From Glutamicibacter ardleyensis (GTDB lineage: Bacteria; Actinomycetota; Actinomycetes; Actinomycetales; Micrococcaceae): a stretch of 64,000 nucleotides of DNA. Where the stretch lies: NCBI RefSeq assembly GCF_014644555.1, contig NZ_BMKX01000001.1:434001-498000 (forward strand), read 5' to 3'. A program made the position numbers and the translations under genes. Position 1 is the stretch's first letter; each line of letters begins with the position of its first letter. Shown piece after piece: positions 45,717 to 53,101 of the stretch. Below the pieces are notes generated by a model. It had not been told where the DNA came from. It searched no databases and saw nothing but the letters and a program-made list of their open reading frames with translations.

Positions 45717-45752
45717 ACCATTGAAGAAATCAACACCTTGAAGGGACCCACC

Positions 45753-46010
45753 ATGGAACTTGAAGCGGACACCATGAAACCGGCCATCAACAGGCTCAAG
45801 CGCGCCCAGGGCCAGCTTAACGCCGTGATCCGCATGCTGGAGGAAGGCGGCGACTGCCGCGCGGTGGTCACCCAGCTTTCCGCCGCCTCCAAGGCCATAG
45901 ACCGTGCCGGGTTCTCCATTATCGCCACCGGGCTCGAGCAGTGCCTGAAAAGCGAGGACCCCACAGCCGACCGTGCCGACATGGAAAAACTCTTCCTCTC
46001 CCTGGCCTAG
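45753..46010 (+). CDS. cstR: CstR-type persulfide-sensing repressor (CsoR family)
   Basis: 85 residues, all helical (INRLKRAQGQLNAVIRMLEEGGDCRAVVTQL, then FSIIATGLEQCLK). The two sensor cysteines are C35 and C64, 29 apart as in S. aureus CstR. The position four before the second Cys, His in copper-binding CsoR, is Gly60 here, so copper sensing is unlikely and persulfide sensing fits. ATG 45753 is six bases after AAGGGA; a TTG at 45738 overlaps that site. Four matching operators and the persulfide-detoxification genes confirm the role. Confidence 0.9.
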   Translation: MELEADTMKPAINRLKRAQGQLNAVIRMLEEGGDCRAVVTQLSAASKAIDRAGFSIIATGLEQCLKSEDPTADRADMEKLFLSLA

Positions 46011-46087
46011 TCCCAGCCATCCAGCGATAGCTCTCGCCGAGACCACCCATGGAGTCCGGCAGGACCACTGCGCGAACTTCGGCAGTG

Positions 46088-46107
46088 CGGCGGTTCCGCA
46101 ACCGCCG
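46088..46107. terminator. Hairpin downstream of cstR
   Basis: CGGCGGTT-CCGC-AACCGCCG, an 8-bp perfect stem with a four-base loop, 78 bases after the cstR stop. No T run. The stem also contains a TTGGCGG-like motif, so it may belong to a transposon end. Nothing else is seen in 46011-46254. Confidence 0.4.
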
Positions 46108-46254
46108 AGGAATCACTCCCTGCCGCCAAGCGAGCCGTAGCGATCAGCACCCCTGTTCACTAATCAGACGCCGCGCACCGAGCGACAGCAGTCAATGTGG
46201 GTGCTTGATCCATCGGCCCGAAGATGCAACAGCCAAGGCCAGAAAACACCGCCA

Positions 46255-46845
46255 CTAAGCACTGTGAAAAACAGGCCACTTATCGTTGTGGCTCACAAGT
46301 ATGCACGTCAATTTTTTCGAAGTTCCCAACAACCCAGCCGTCGCATGGACCCTGTTGAAAACGATTGGCGCAGACGTCCACCCTGAGGGATATGTGGCAG
46401 ATATTTTCACCGTGATCGTGCGATCGTACCCTAGAAGTTCACCGAGGAGCGAGAGCAACGTATTGAGAATCCCGGAGCTGCCCACCGTAGTGAGACTTTG
46501 CTGTCTAACAGATGCTCCTAATGGAATATTCGTAATTTGGTTCGTATTCGACGGGGTCCCATCAGCATTGTTAACCTGCACACTCACCAAATAACCGGTA
46601 GGTGCTATCGATCCAGACAAAGGCGCAGACCAAGTAAAATCGATCGTCTGATTCCTTGTACTGGTGTTTCCTACCCTTGATTGCGTGCAGGTGGTTCCCG
46701 CTGGCGCAGACATTACATCTGTAGCTAGTGCAGCCGACCCTTGCGCAGTAGCACCAAAAGCAGCCATAGTTGATTCAACCCGGCCCGCCCAGCCCACTGA
46801 CACGGCTAAAGCAAGAACCACCACTAGCCCGGTCCAGGTAAACAA
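46255..46845 (-). CDS. Secreted protein domain with SipW-type signal, in frame with upstream signal peptidase
   Basis: 196 residues from TTG 46845, although the frame is open back to the amber codon at 47017. A hydrophobic segment (LVVVLALAVSVGW) is followed by STMAAFGATAQGSAALAT, the pattern of SipW-type cargo cleavage regions. Then comes a fibronectin-like beta-rich domain (TIDFTWSAPLSGSIAPTGYLVSVQV). The last 15 residues look unrelated and may come from inserted DNA. No separate ribosome site is clear at 46845, so this may be the C-terminal half of a signal peptidase-cargo fusion. Confidence 0.55.
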   Translation of the reverse strand: MFTWTGLVVVLALAVSVGWAGRVESTMAAFGATAQGSAALATDVMSAPAGTTCTQSRVGNTSTRNQTIDFTWSAPLSGSIAPTGYLVSVQVNNADGTPSNTNQITNIPLGASVRQQSLTTVGSSGILNTLLSLLGELLGYDRTITVKISATYPSGWTSAPIVFNRVHATAGLLGTSKKLTCILVSHNDKWPVFHSA

Positions 46846-47016
46846 TATAGAATTTCGATCCCTAGATTCGTCTGGTTTCCCAGTCGCACTAGGCCGACGA
46901 CGACTATCGATATCATCTAATTCATCATCATCATTCGCACCTCGGCGAATGAAAGCTAGATAGAATACATACGCGCACAGTAGTCCTCCGCCGAAGAAAG
47001 CCCAAGGCTGGCCAAA

Positions 47017-47436
47017 CTAACCAATCACGTACCCCAGGTTTGGAACGCTGAATAATAACCGGTCAGCGCTCTCCACCGCATACGGCTGCAGGTCCGCTAC
47101 AGTATTGGCATCCCCTTTGAGAATGAGTCCCAGCGGCGTATTCTCCAGTATCCGATGGGTAACCCGCATTTGGTCTGCTGCTACGACGGAAACCACTTGG
47201 CCGGGATCAAGTTCACTGACCGGAGTAGTGACTGCTAGACCAAATGAGCCCGTCGGGATCTCCGGCGCCATCGACCCCGAAGCAAAAATCAGTGGCTTGA
47301 ACCCGAAGATTAGAGTCATCGCTGTCATGAGAATGCAAAGAGAACCAAGTACTGCACCTAGGTTAAGCATCAAGCCTTGCCATCCGCACGCGATCTTGTT
47401 CTTGTTCTCAACGGTTGATGATTTTCGCAGACTCAT
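47017..47436 (-). CDS. SipW-type signal peptidase I, truncated by an amber codon
   Basis: 139 residues to TAG at 47017-47019. N-terminal membrane helix, the catalytic Ser in FASGSMAPEIPTGS, the His in RVTHRILEN and the LKGDANTVAD motif place it in the Ser-His (ER/archaeal, S26B) signal peptidase class. After the stop the same frame continues FGQPWAFFGGGLLCAYVFYLAFIRRG, matching the C-terminal helix of the intact paralogue at 48666, then an acidic linker and a secreted domain to 46255. Start ATG 47436 or TTG 47448. Confidence 0.75.
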   Translation of the reverse strand: MSLRKSSTVENKNKIACGWQGLMLNLGAVLGSLCILMTAMTLIFGFKPLIFASGSMAPEIPTGSFGLAVTTPVSELDPGQVVSVVAADQMRVTHRILENTPLGLILKGDANTVADLQPYAVESADRLLFSVPNLGYVIG

Positions 47437-47437
47437 G

Positions 47438-48013
47438 CTAGGAACCAACCGTTGAGGTGAAAGTCAGACCAATACTTGTTGTTGCTCCCTGCAAGGAGTT
47501 AGCAGCTGTTGTCGGCAGCGCATATTGGATACAAAGCGACTCCGAAGCTCCGGAATCTAAAGTGCGTGGAATCGAAGAACCGTTGAACTGTGCACCCGCG
47601 CTCTTGGAGACTATGGTCGTTCCACCTGAACACGTGACATTGGCGCCGCTGCCGCTGACGGTTGCGCCAATCTTGAGGGAGATGTTCAGTCCCGCACCCA
47701 AGGTGGTAGCCCCCGATTCGGTGACCTTTCCCTGAACCGTATATGGAGCCGATATTGTTCCCGTGTTTTTGACAAGCACCGTAGACACCGAGCTGGTGCC
47801 CGGATACAAATTACTGCCAGTGATGGGCATCTGATAGGTAGTTGCACTAGCTGCATCTGCCGTTGCGCCAACTCCCAGAGCGACGGTAGCGGAACTGATA
47901 TTGGAGGTCGCCGTGGCGGTGCCTGTCCAAGCGGCAAGGGTCGAAACAGCACCAAATCCCACAAGGATTCCCAAGGTAAGCATCGCCTTAATCTGCATTC
48001 CACGCCGGCTCAT
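47438..48013 (-). CDS. SipW-dependent-type exported protein
   Basis: 191 residues. Signal MLTLGILVGFGAVSTLAAWTGTATATS has the SipW-cognate form: a long hydrophobic core followed by AAWT and a Ser/Thr-rich stretch. The mature part is a Ser/Thr/Gly-rich beta domain with two Cys pairs (VTCSGGT, ESLCIQYAL). TasA-like fibre or matrix proteins look like this. ATGA overlap with the upstream gene; the next gene overlaps or abuts it. Confidence 0.75.
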   Translation of the reverse strand: MSRRGMQIKAMLTLGILVGFGAVSTLAAWTGTATATSNISSATVALGVGATADAASATTYQMPITGSNLYPGTSSVSTVLVKNTGTISAPYTVQGKVTESGATTLGAGLNISLKIGATVSGSGANVTCSGGTTIVSKSAGAQFNGSSIPRTLDSGASESLCIQYALPTTAANSLQGATTSIGLTFTSTVGS

Positions 48014-48669
48014 CGGGAATCTCCTTCAGTATTCAGAATGGTTTGTCTATTTCGCCGGCTCAGGGCAAAGAGTATTCCGCCGGTGATTAGTGCCCCGATT
48101 GCCAACGGCAGGAATCGGGGGAAAAATCCGGTGTCGCCCAGCTGGTCTTGATCTTGAGGCGGTTGAGAGTCTGGATTTTCTACTGGAGGTGCCGATTCTT
48201 CATCGGGTTCCTCGCCTAACGGATCCTTCTCGCTTGCCCGTACGCGGATGCTGATGTTCTCCGAGCTGATGTTCTGGGTGGCATTTCCTGCGGCTTCAGG
48301 CAGCCACGCACGGACAACAACGGTGGTCGTCTCGCCAGCAGACAGTGAAATGATTCCCTTAGGCGAAGCTTCCGCCCGTAAATCGTTGGCACCTTCGAGG
48401 GTGTTCGTGTGCACTGTGATTTCTATGGACTTTGAAAGATCATTACGCACCCACAAGGAACGGCTTATATTTTCACCGGGGATGATTTTTTCAACATTGG
48501 TAAAGACAGGCAAAGGGGTATGGCTGTAATTTTCCCCGTCCGTACTGTAGCTCAGTTGGTTGCCGACTGGCGAGGCCGTTGCTGCCTGCGCCGGCGCGTG
48601 GGTGAAGGCGAGAAAAAACATCGACGCAATACCTGCGAACAGCCACGCAAAGATTCGTCGAGTGCTCAT
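48010..48669 (-). CDS. Secreted protein with LGDTG-type wall-sorting tail
   Basis: 219 residues. Classical signal peptide ending APAQA near residue 29, an immunoglobulin-like beta domain (SRSLWVRNDLSKSIEITVHTNTLEG, GETTTVVVRAWLPEAAGN), an acidic Pro-rich stalk, and a C-terminal sorting signal: LGDTG, a hydrophobic helix (LPLAIGALITGGILFALS) and a basic tail RRNRQ. LGDTG departs from LPxTG but keeps the Thr-Gly. It should be held on the wall by a class E/F-type sortase not found in this window. Confidence 0.75.
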   Translation of the reverse strand: MSTRRIFAWLFAGIASMFFLAFTHAPAQAATASPVGNQLSYSTDGENYSHTPLPVFTNVEKIIPGENISRSLWVRNDLSKSIEITVHTNTLEGANDLRAEASPKGIISLSAGETTTVVVRAWLPEAAGNATQNISSENISIRVRASEKDPLGEEPDEESAPPVENPDSQPPQDQDQLGDTGFFPRFLPLAIGALITGGILFALSRRNRQTILNTEGDSR

Positions 48670-49235
48670 TTTTCCACCTTGCGCCGGTTGTCACACCACG
48701 CACCGGCAAGCATTACAGCTGAGTAGCAAAGCAGTCCACCCACAGCGAGCCAAATCAGCCACGTACGTTGCTGACCGCTAATTGCAGAGTTTACGAATCC
48801 TAACAGCGGCACCGCGTACCAGAGTTTTCCTCTAATTTGTTCGGGAACAACCGGTGCGTCATTCGTATTGTTTGCATCACCCCGAAGGATAAATCGCTGT
48901 TCACCGCCAAGCGTATTTCCCACCCCGACAACACGATGCGTCACAACTTCTGGTTCGCCTGAAACAAGTTGATAGGTGACCACATCGCCCACCTGAATTT
49001 CATTAAGATCAACCGGACGCACCACAACTAACGAACCGGGCTGATAGTCCGGCCTCATCGAGCCGGTAAGTACGGTATACGCAGTCGCGCCGCCTAACCG
49101 TGGAATGAGGACCATGATGGCAAGCAATGCGAGAACGACAAAAAGCGCCAGCCATGAGATGGTTTGCCCTACCCACCACAGCATGCCAGTCTTCTCGCGT
49201 TCAATTCGAAGCTCTGCCCGACTGCGTGCACTCAT
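48666..49235 (-). CDS. sipW: SipW-type signal peptidase I
   Basis: 189 residues. N-terminal helix (TISWLALFVVLALLAIMVLI), catalytic Ser in VLTGSMRPDYQPGS, box with GDVVTYQLVSGEPEVVTHRVVGV (His) and LRGDANNTND, then a second membrane helix near the C-terminus. This Ser-His class handles SipW-type signals in Bacillus (TasA, TapA). Both ends overlap neighbours by ATGA. It should process the exported proteins of this operon. Confidence 0.88.
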   Translation of the reverse strand: MSARSRAELRIEREKTGMLWWVGQTISWLALFVVLALLAIMVLIPRLGGATAYTVLTGSMRPDYQPGSLVVVRPVDLNEIQVGDVVTYQLVSGEPEVVTHRVVGVGNTLGGEQRFILRGDANNTNDAPVVPEQIRGKLWYAVPLLGFVNSAISGQQRTWLIWLAVGGLLCYSAVMLAGAWCDNRRKVEK

Positions 49236-49822
49236 TGTTGCTGCCCCACAAAGTTCAGCACCAATTTGAGCGAACCTCCAGAAGCAGCTTGCGGAGCATT
49301 CGACGGGACCGACAGCCTCACGCAGAGGTTCTCCTTGCTGGCGTCCCCATTTTCGCTCAGCAATGGACGGGCCACCGCAAACTTGGCCGTCGAATTGGCC
49401 GTGCCTTTATAGAGCATTTGTCCGGAGAGCGACTGCCGACCATCGCAAGCTACCGCTGGCATGCCAGCATAAATGCTCAGAATGCTGGAGTCGGCCAGCG
49501 CGGTATCGGCATCCGTTGGCGTTCCCGGTTTCGCCGAAGCACCCACGAGGTTGTAGAGCAGGTCGGTAGTCCCGCCGTTGCTCAGCATCAATGGAGCTTG
49601 CACATACTGCCCGGGGACTAAATTGGAGCCGTCAAGTTCAATGAATTCGTAGTTCGCTGCCTCTTTGGGTTCGGCTCCCACCAAAAGCAGCAGATTTCCC
49701 GTTCTCACGGTGCCCGCATCAATATTTCTTTCGGCGCGCCAAACGGCGGCCGTGCCTTGGGCTCCCAGAAAAAGCGCCAGGACGACGGCCGCGACTAAAG
49801 TAAACTTCAGCTGTTTAGGCAT
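49232..49822 (-). CDS. SipW-dependent-type exported protein
   Basis: 196 residues. Signal FTLVAAVVLALFLGAQGTAAVWRAERNIDAGTVRTGNL has the A-x-W and D-A-G-T-V-x-T-G-x-L pattern shared with the next protein upstream, typical of the alternate signal-mediated exported family. The mature domain carries LVPGQYVQAPLMLSNGGTTDLLYNL and one Cys pair. It lies 23 bases after the first operon gene. Confidence 0.78.
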   Translation of the reverse strand: MPKQLKFTLVAAVVLALFLGAQGTAAVWRAERNIDAGTVRTGNLLLLVGAEPKEAANYEFIELDGSNLVPGQYVQAPLMLSNGGTTDLLYNLVGASAKPGTPTDADTALADSSILSIYAGMPAVACDGRQSLSGQMLYKGTANSTAKFAVARPLLSENGDASKENLCVRLSVPSNAPQAASGGSLKLVLNFVGQQQ

Positions 49823-49845
49823 TCAATTACCTGCTGCGGAGCGAC

Positions 49846-50397
49846 TTATGAACGGATCTGATCCAGTGTTAAGGTCAGCTGTGTCAAATCGATAGGCTCG
49901 TCCATGGTGGTGTTGGGCGTTGTGCCAACTGCACCTTCGTCGAAGGTGACAGTGATCGAAACGGGAACCTCATAAACACCCGGGGCGGCGAAGGTAAGTA
50001 CGCCGCCTGCTTCGGTAATGCCTTCTGCCGAGGCATCAACATCCAGCGCAATGGTGACATAGGTTTCAAGATCCGCAGGAACGGCACCGACGGTGCCGAC
50101 AGTCAGTGCCCCCTGGATGTTCTTACCCTCAGCATCGATGGTCACCGTCTGGTTGAATTCGACAGTATCGCCCGGAACAATGTTGTCGGTCACAAGGTCA
50201 AACGTCGTGGTTGACGCATCCGGGCTAGCGTCGGTCCAAACCCCTTCCCCGTCGGTGGTCAGTTCTAGGTGACCGGTGGTAACCGTTCCCGCATCGACAT
50301 TGTCTTCGGCCTGCCACAGTGCGAGAGTACCGGCACCGCCAATAAGCAATGTACCGGCGGCGACTGCCGCAATGGTCGCCTTCGTTGTTTTCTTCAT
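49846..50397 (-). CDS. Alternate-type-signal exported protein, first gene of the SipW operon
   Basis: 183 residues. Signal ATIAAVAAGTLLIGGAGTLALWQAEDNVDAGTV... matches the alternate signal-mediated exported protein family (LALW, then DAGTVTTGHLEL). The mature domain has NIVPGDTVEFNQTVTIDAEGKN and is acidic, without Cys. Proteins of this class assemble into TasA-like fibres in Bacillus; the actinobacterial role is not known. ATG 50397 follows GAGGACTG. Confidence 0.85.
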   Translation of the reverse strand: MKKTTKATIAAVAAGTLLIGGAGTLALWQAEDNVDAGTVTTGHLELTTDGEGVWTDASPDASTTTFDLVTDNIVPGDTVEFNQTVTIDAEGKNIQGALTVGTVGAVPADLETYVTIALDVDASAEGITEAGGVLTFAAPGVYEVPVSITVTFDEGAVGTTPNTTMDEPIDLTQLTLTLDQIRS

Positions 50398-50680
50398 TTT
50401 CAGTCCTCACTTTGCCGAGCCCACTGCAGGTCTCTCTACCAGTAAACCGGAAAGGGTAATATTTTCAACACGAGGATAGATAAATATGAACTATCTCAGA
50501 ATTGCGAGATTCGTAGGTGCCGAACGGCTATGCGTAAACCAAATAAAATGAGAATATTGTGCAACCTGACCTCATATTTTGGAGATAGTCGAAGAAATGA
50601 TTTATTGGATTGATAACACTCCGAAGCAAGTGGTTAGATAAATTTATCCGACTGGATCCGTAAAATAGACGGTCAGTCAT
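50398..50680 (-). promoter_or_regulatory. AT-rich promoter region of the SipW operon
   Basis: About 280 bases, clearly more AT-rich than the rest of the window, upstream of the exported-protein operon. It should hold the operon promoter. No open frame, no confident operator. The region 50681-50764 holds the glsA terminator. Confidence 0.5.
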
Positions 50681-50684
50681 AGCA

Positions 50685-50717
50685 CAAAAAATGGTCGTGC
50701 TCACGTGAGCACGACCA
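50685..50717 (-). terminator. Terminator of glsA, 26-bp perfect palindrome plus U tract
   Basis: A 26-base perfect palindrome with centre CACGTG (50692-50717). On the minus strand, the direction of glsA, it is followed by TTTTTT. This is a strong intrinsic terminator 48 bases after the glsA stop. Confidence 0.9.
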
Positions 50718-50764
50718 AGTCGCTAGGTAAGAATAACCCCACTGAAGGGTCGCCGAAACTAGCT

Positions 50765-51817
50765 CTAGCCTCTACCGGCCTTTGCCAACAGACTCTTCTC
50801 CGGAGCCGACGCAAATAGGTTCAGGCCCATTGCGCGCGACAAGTGTCCGATCGCCAACTGCGCTTTCACCGAGTTGCCTGCGATATCCAAGGGTGGCGAG
50901 AACGCGCCAATAGCGCCCTTACCTGGGGCTATAGCGACGATGCCGCCGGAGACTCCTGACTTAGCCGGAATTCCGATCTCGAACAGCCAATCCCCCGAGT
51001 GTTCGTAGAGACCACTGGTAGCCACGGCGGCCAGAGTATCACGGCAAACGTCCGCATCCACTACCCGCTGGCCGGTAACCGGATTGACCCCGCCGTCGGC
51101 GAGGGTCGCACCCATGACTGCGAGATCATAAGCCGTGACGTTCAGTGAGCATTGCCGGGTGTAGACATCCACTGCGGCCAGTGGGTCACCTTCGATGCGA
51201 CGGTAGCTTTTAAGTAGTCGACCTACGGCTTTATTTCGTTCATTAGATTCGGATTCAGAGGCATACACGTCATCGTCCAGCGTCAGTTGGCGTCCGGCGA
51301 AGGCAGAGAGGCCGGCGCGGACATTTTCCCATTTTTTGGCCGAGGTGCGGCCCGGGATCATCTCGGTGGTGGCGATCGCACCGGCGTTGACCATCGGGTT
51401 CATCGGGTGGCCATTATTCAGCTCAACTGCCATCACCGAGTTAAACGGCATGCCGGTGTTATTCACACCGATGCGTTCACGGACAACTTCTCGGCCATGT
51501 TCTTGAACCACGAGCGCGTAAACAAACATTTTGGCGATCGACTGAATGGAGAACTCATGCTGGCAGTCTCCGACCTCGTGCACCGAACCGCCCACATGGG
51601 ACATGGCGATGGCGAAAAGGTCGGGGTCAGCGTGGCCAAGGATAGGGATGTAGTGGGCTAACAATCCATCGTCCACGTCCGAATAACGCTCATGTGCCTC
51701 GCGTAGAAGCTCGTCAATTTTCTGGTGTGCCAGCGAACCGGTAGATACCTGCTGGACAACATCATCGAAATCGGTAGGGATGGTGTCGTTCCCGTCCGAA
51801 GGATAGTTCATGTTCAC
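50765..51817 (-). CDS. glsA: Glutaminase
   Basis: 350 residues, beta-lactamase-like serine glutaminase. The nucleophile/base pair is S93 and K96 in FSIQSIAKMF. NNTGMPFNSVMAVE, NPMVNAGAIATT, and the late AKSGVSGGIVAIAPGKGAIGAFSPPLD are family motifs. It hydrolyses glutamine to glutamate and ammonia. Starts GTG 51817 and ATG 51811 are both possible. Confidence 0.95.
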   Translation of the reverse strand: MNMNYPSDGNDTIPTDFDDVVQQVSTGSLAHQKIDELLREAHERYSDVDDGLLAHYIPILGHADPDLFAIAMSHVGGSVHEVGDCQHEFSIQSIAKMFVYALVVQEHGREVVRERIGVNNTGMPFNSVMAVELNNGHPMNPMVNAGAIATTEMIPGRTSAKKWENVRAGLSAFAGRQLTLDDDVYASESESNERNKAVGRLLKSYRRIEGDPLAAVDVYTRQCSLNVTAYDLAVMGATLADGGVNPVTGQRVVDADVCRDTLAAVATSGLYEHSGDWLFEIGIPAKSGVSGGIVAIAPGKGAIGAFSPPLDIAGNSVKAQLAIGHLSRAMGLNLFASAPEKSLLAKAGRG

Positions 51818-52020
51818 CCACTTTCTACTTATGTTTTTACGTTTTTCTCTGCGCTATCTTGAGACTATCAATAGCGCTCCTACTTGGCATCAAGTAGTGC
51901 ATCATTACACAGTACGAGCGTCTTGCAGCGATCATTTCTTACCCAGAATAATTGTGTTCTCCCCGACATTGTGTAGAGCCTTACAGCGCAAAGAGGCCTA
52001 GTTAACCTAGCATTTTAGAT

Positions 52021-52443
52021 ATGGCTAAGGGAATCACTTTTCACACTCGCAAATGGGTTCGCCCCGAAGATCTCAACGCAAACGGCACGCTGTTCGGCGG
52101 AAGCCTGCTGCGTTGGATCGACGAAGAGGCGGCCATCTACTCGATCATCCAGCTTGGCAACAAGCATGTGGTCACCAAGTTCATGTCTGAAATCAACTTC
52201 ATCGCCTCCGCTAAGGAAGGCGACCTGATTGAAATGGGCCTGACCGCCATCGACTTTGGTCGCACCTCGGTCACCCTGCGCGCCGAAGTTCGCAACATCT
52301 TCACCCAGGAATCGATCTTGACCATTGAGAAGATCGTATTCGTCAACATTGGTGAAGACGGCAAGCCGCAACCGCACGGTTATGACCACATCACCTACAC
52401 ACGTGATCGTATCCCGCTGGAAATCACCAAGGCACTGATCTAG
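52021..52443 (+). CDS. Acyl-CoA thioesterase, YciA-like hotdog
   Basis: 140 residues. The hotdog thioesterase core is NANGTLFGGSLLRWIDEEAAIYSI with the catalytic Asp in WIDE. It hydrolyses acyl-CoA. No ribosome site is visible in front of ATG 52021, so the mRNA may be leaderless, which is common in actinobacteria. A terminator follows. Confidence 0.88.
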   Translation: MAKGITFHTRKWVRPEDLNANGTLFGGSLLRWIDEEAAIYSIIQLGNKHVVTKFMSEINFIASAKEGDLIEMGLTAIDFGRTSVTLRAEVRNIFTQESILTIEKIVFVNIGEDGKPQPHGYDHITYTRDRIPLEITKALI

Positions 52444-52487
52444 TTTTCTCACCGATACCCTCAGCCAGCATTGAGTTGACGGTGCTG

Positions 52488-52518
52488 TGCCCCAGTCTGC
52501 GTTGTGCGGGCTGGGGCA
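52488..52518 (+). terminator. Hairpin terminator after thioesterase gene
   Basis: TGCCCCAG (52488-52495) pairs with CTGGGGCA (52511-52518), 15-base loop, followed by TTCGCGTTTT on the plus strand. Confidence 0.7.
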
Positions 52519-52649
52519 TTCGCGTTTTCAGGTCCAGCGTAACCGCCAATATTTTGGTGTGAAAACCTCTTGTCGACGGGACCGTGTTGGGGCAGAGTTT
52601 GTCGCGGGCGCAGTTCGCGCCCTGCCCCACCAGTTACCGAGGTATGAGC

Positions 52650-53072
52650 ATGAGCAAGATGATCTTTGTAAACCTACCGACCGCTGATCTGGCCAAGTCC
52701 GACGCCTTCTACTCCTCTATGGGTTACGAGAAGAACACCACCTTCTCGGACGAGAATGCAACCTCTTGGATCGTTGCCGAAAACATCTTGATCATGGTGC
52801 TCCGCGAAGAGTTCTTTGCCAGTTTCCTGGTGGATGGAGATGTTCCCGCGCTGGGTTCAAAGCACAGGGAGGCCCTAAATGCACTGTCCGCGGAGACTCG
52901 GGACGGGGTCGATGATTTTGCCGCACGCGCAGTTGCTGGTGGCGGCAGCATCTACCGGCCGGCCGACGAACCATTTCCCGGCATGTATCAGGTGGCCGTC
53001 AAAGACCCCGACGGGCACGTCTGGGAAATCGCGTGGATGAGCCCCGAAGCGATGGAAAATCCCACAGCTTAG
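52650..53072 (+). CDS. Single-domain VOC/glyoxalase-fold protein
   Basis: 140 residues. MIFVNLPTADLAKSDAFYSSMGY is the N-terminal VOC strand-helix; DPDGHVWEIAWMSPEAM is the typical C-terminus of this lactoylglutathione-lyase-like group. Start chosen at ATG 52650 because GAGGT lies seven bases before it; ATG 52644 is close to it. Substrate unknown. Confidence 0.85.
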   Translation: MSKMIFVNLPTADLAKSDAFYSSMGYEKNTTFSDENATSWIVAENILIMVLREEFFASFLVDGDVPALGSKHREALNALSAETRDGVDDFAARAVAGGGSIYRPADEPFPGMYQVAVKDPDGHVWEIAWMSPEAMENPTA

Positions 53073-53101
53073 CCCAGCTTTCCTCTCCTCCGCCGCTGGC
53101 C

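Noticed and set aside
45753-46010. Copper-sensing CsoR
   Set aside because: The His four residues before the second Cys is Gly, and the neighbours are sulfur genes and not copper exporters.
32787-47019. Genetic-code recoding of TAG as sense
   Set aside because: Intact genes in the same window end with TAG, and the TetR gene also carries a frameshift, so decay or error is simpler.
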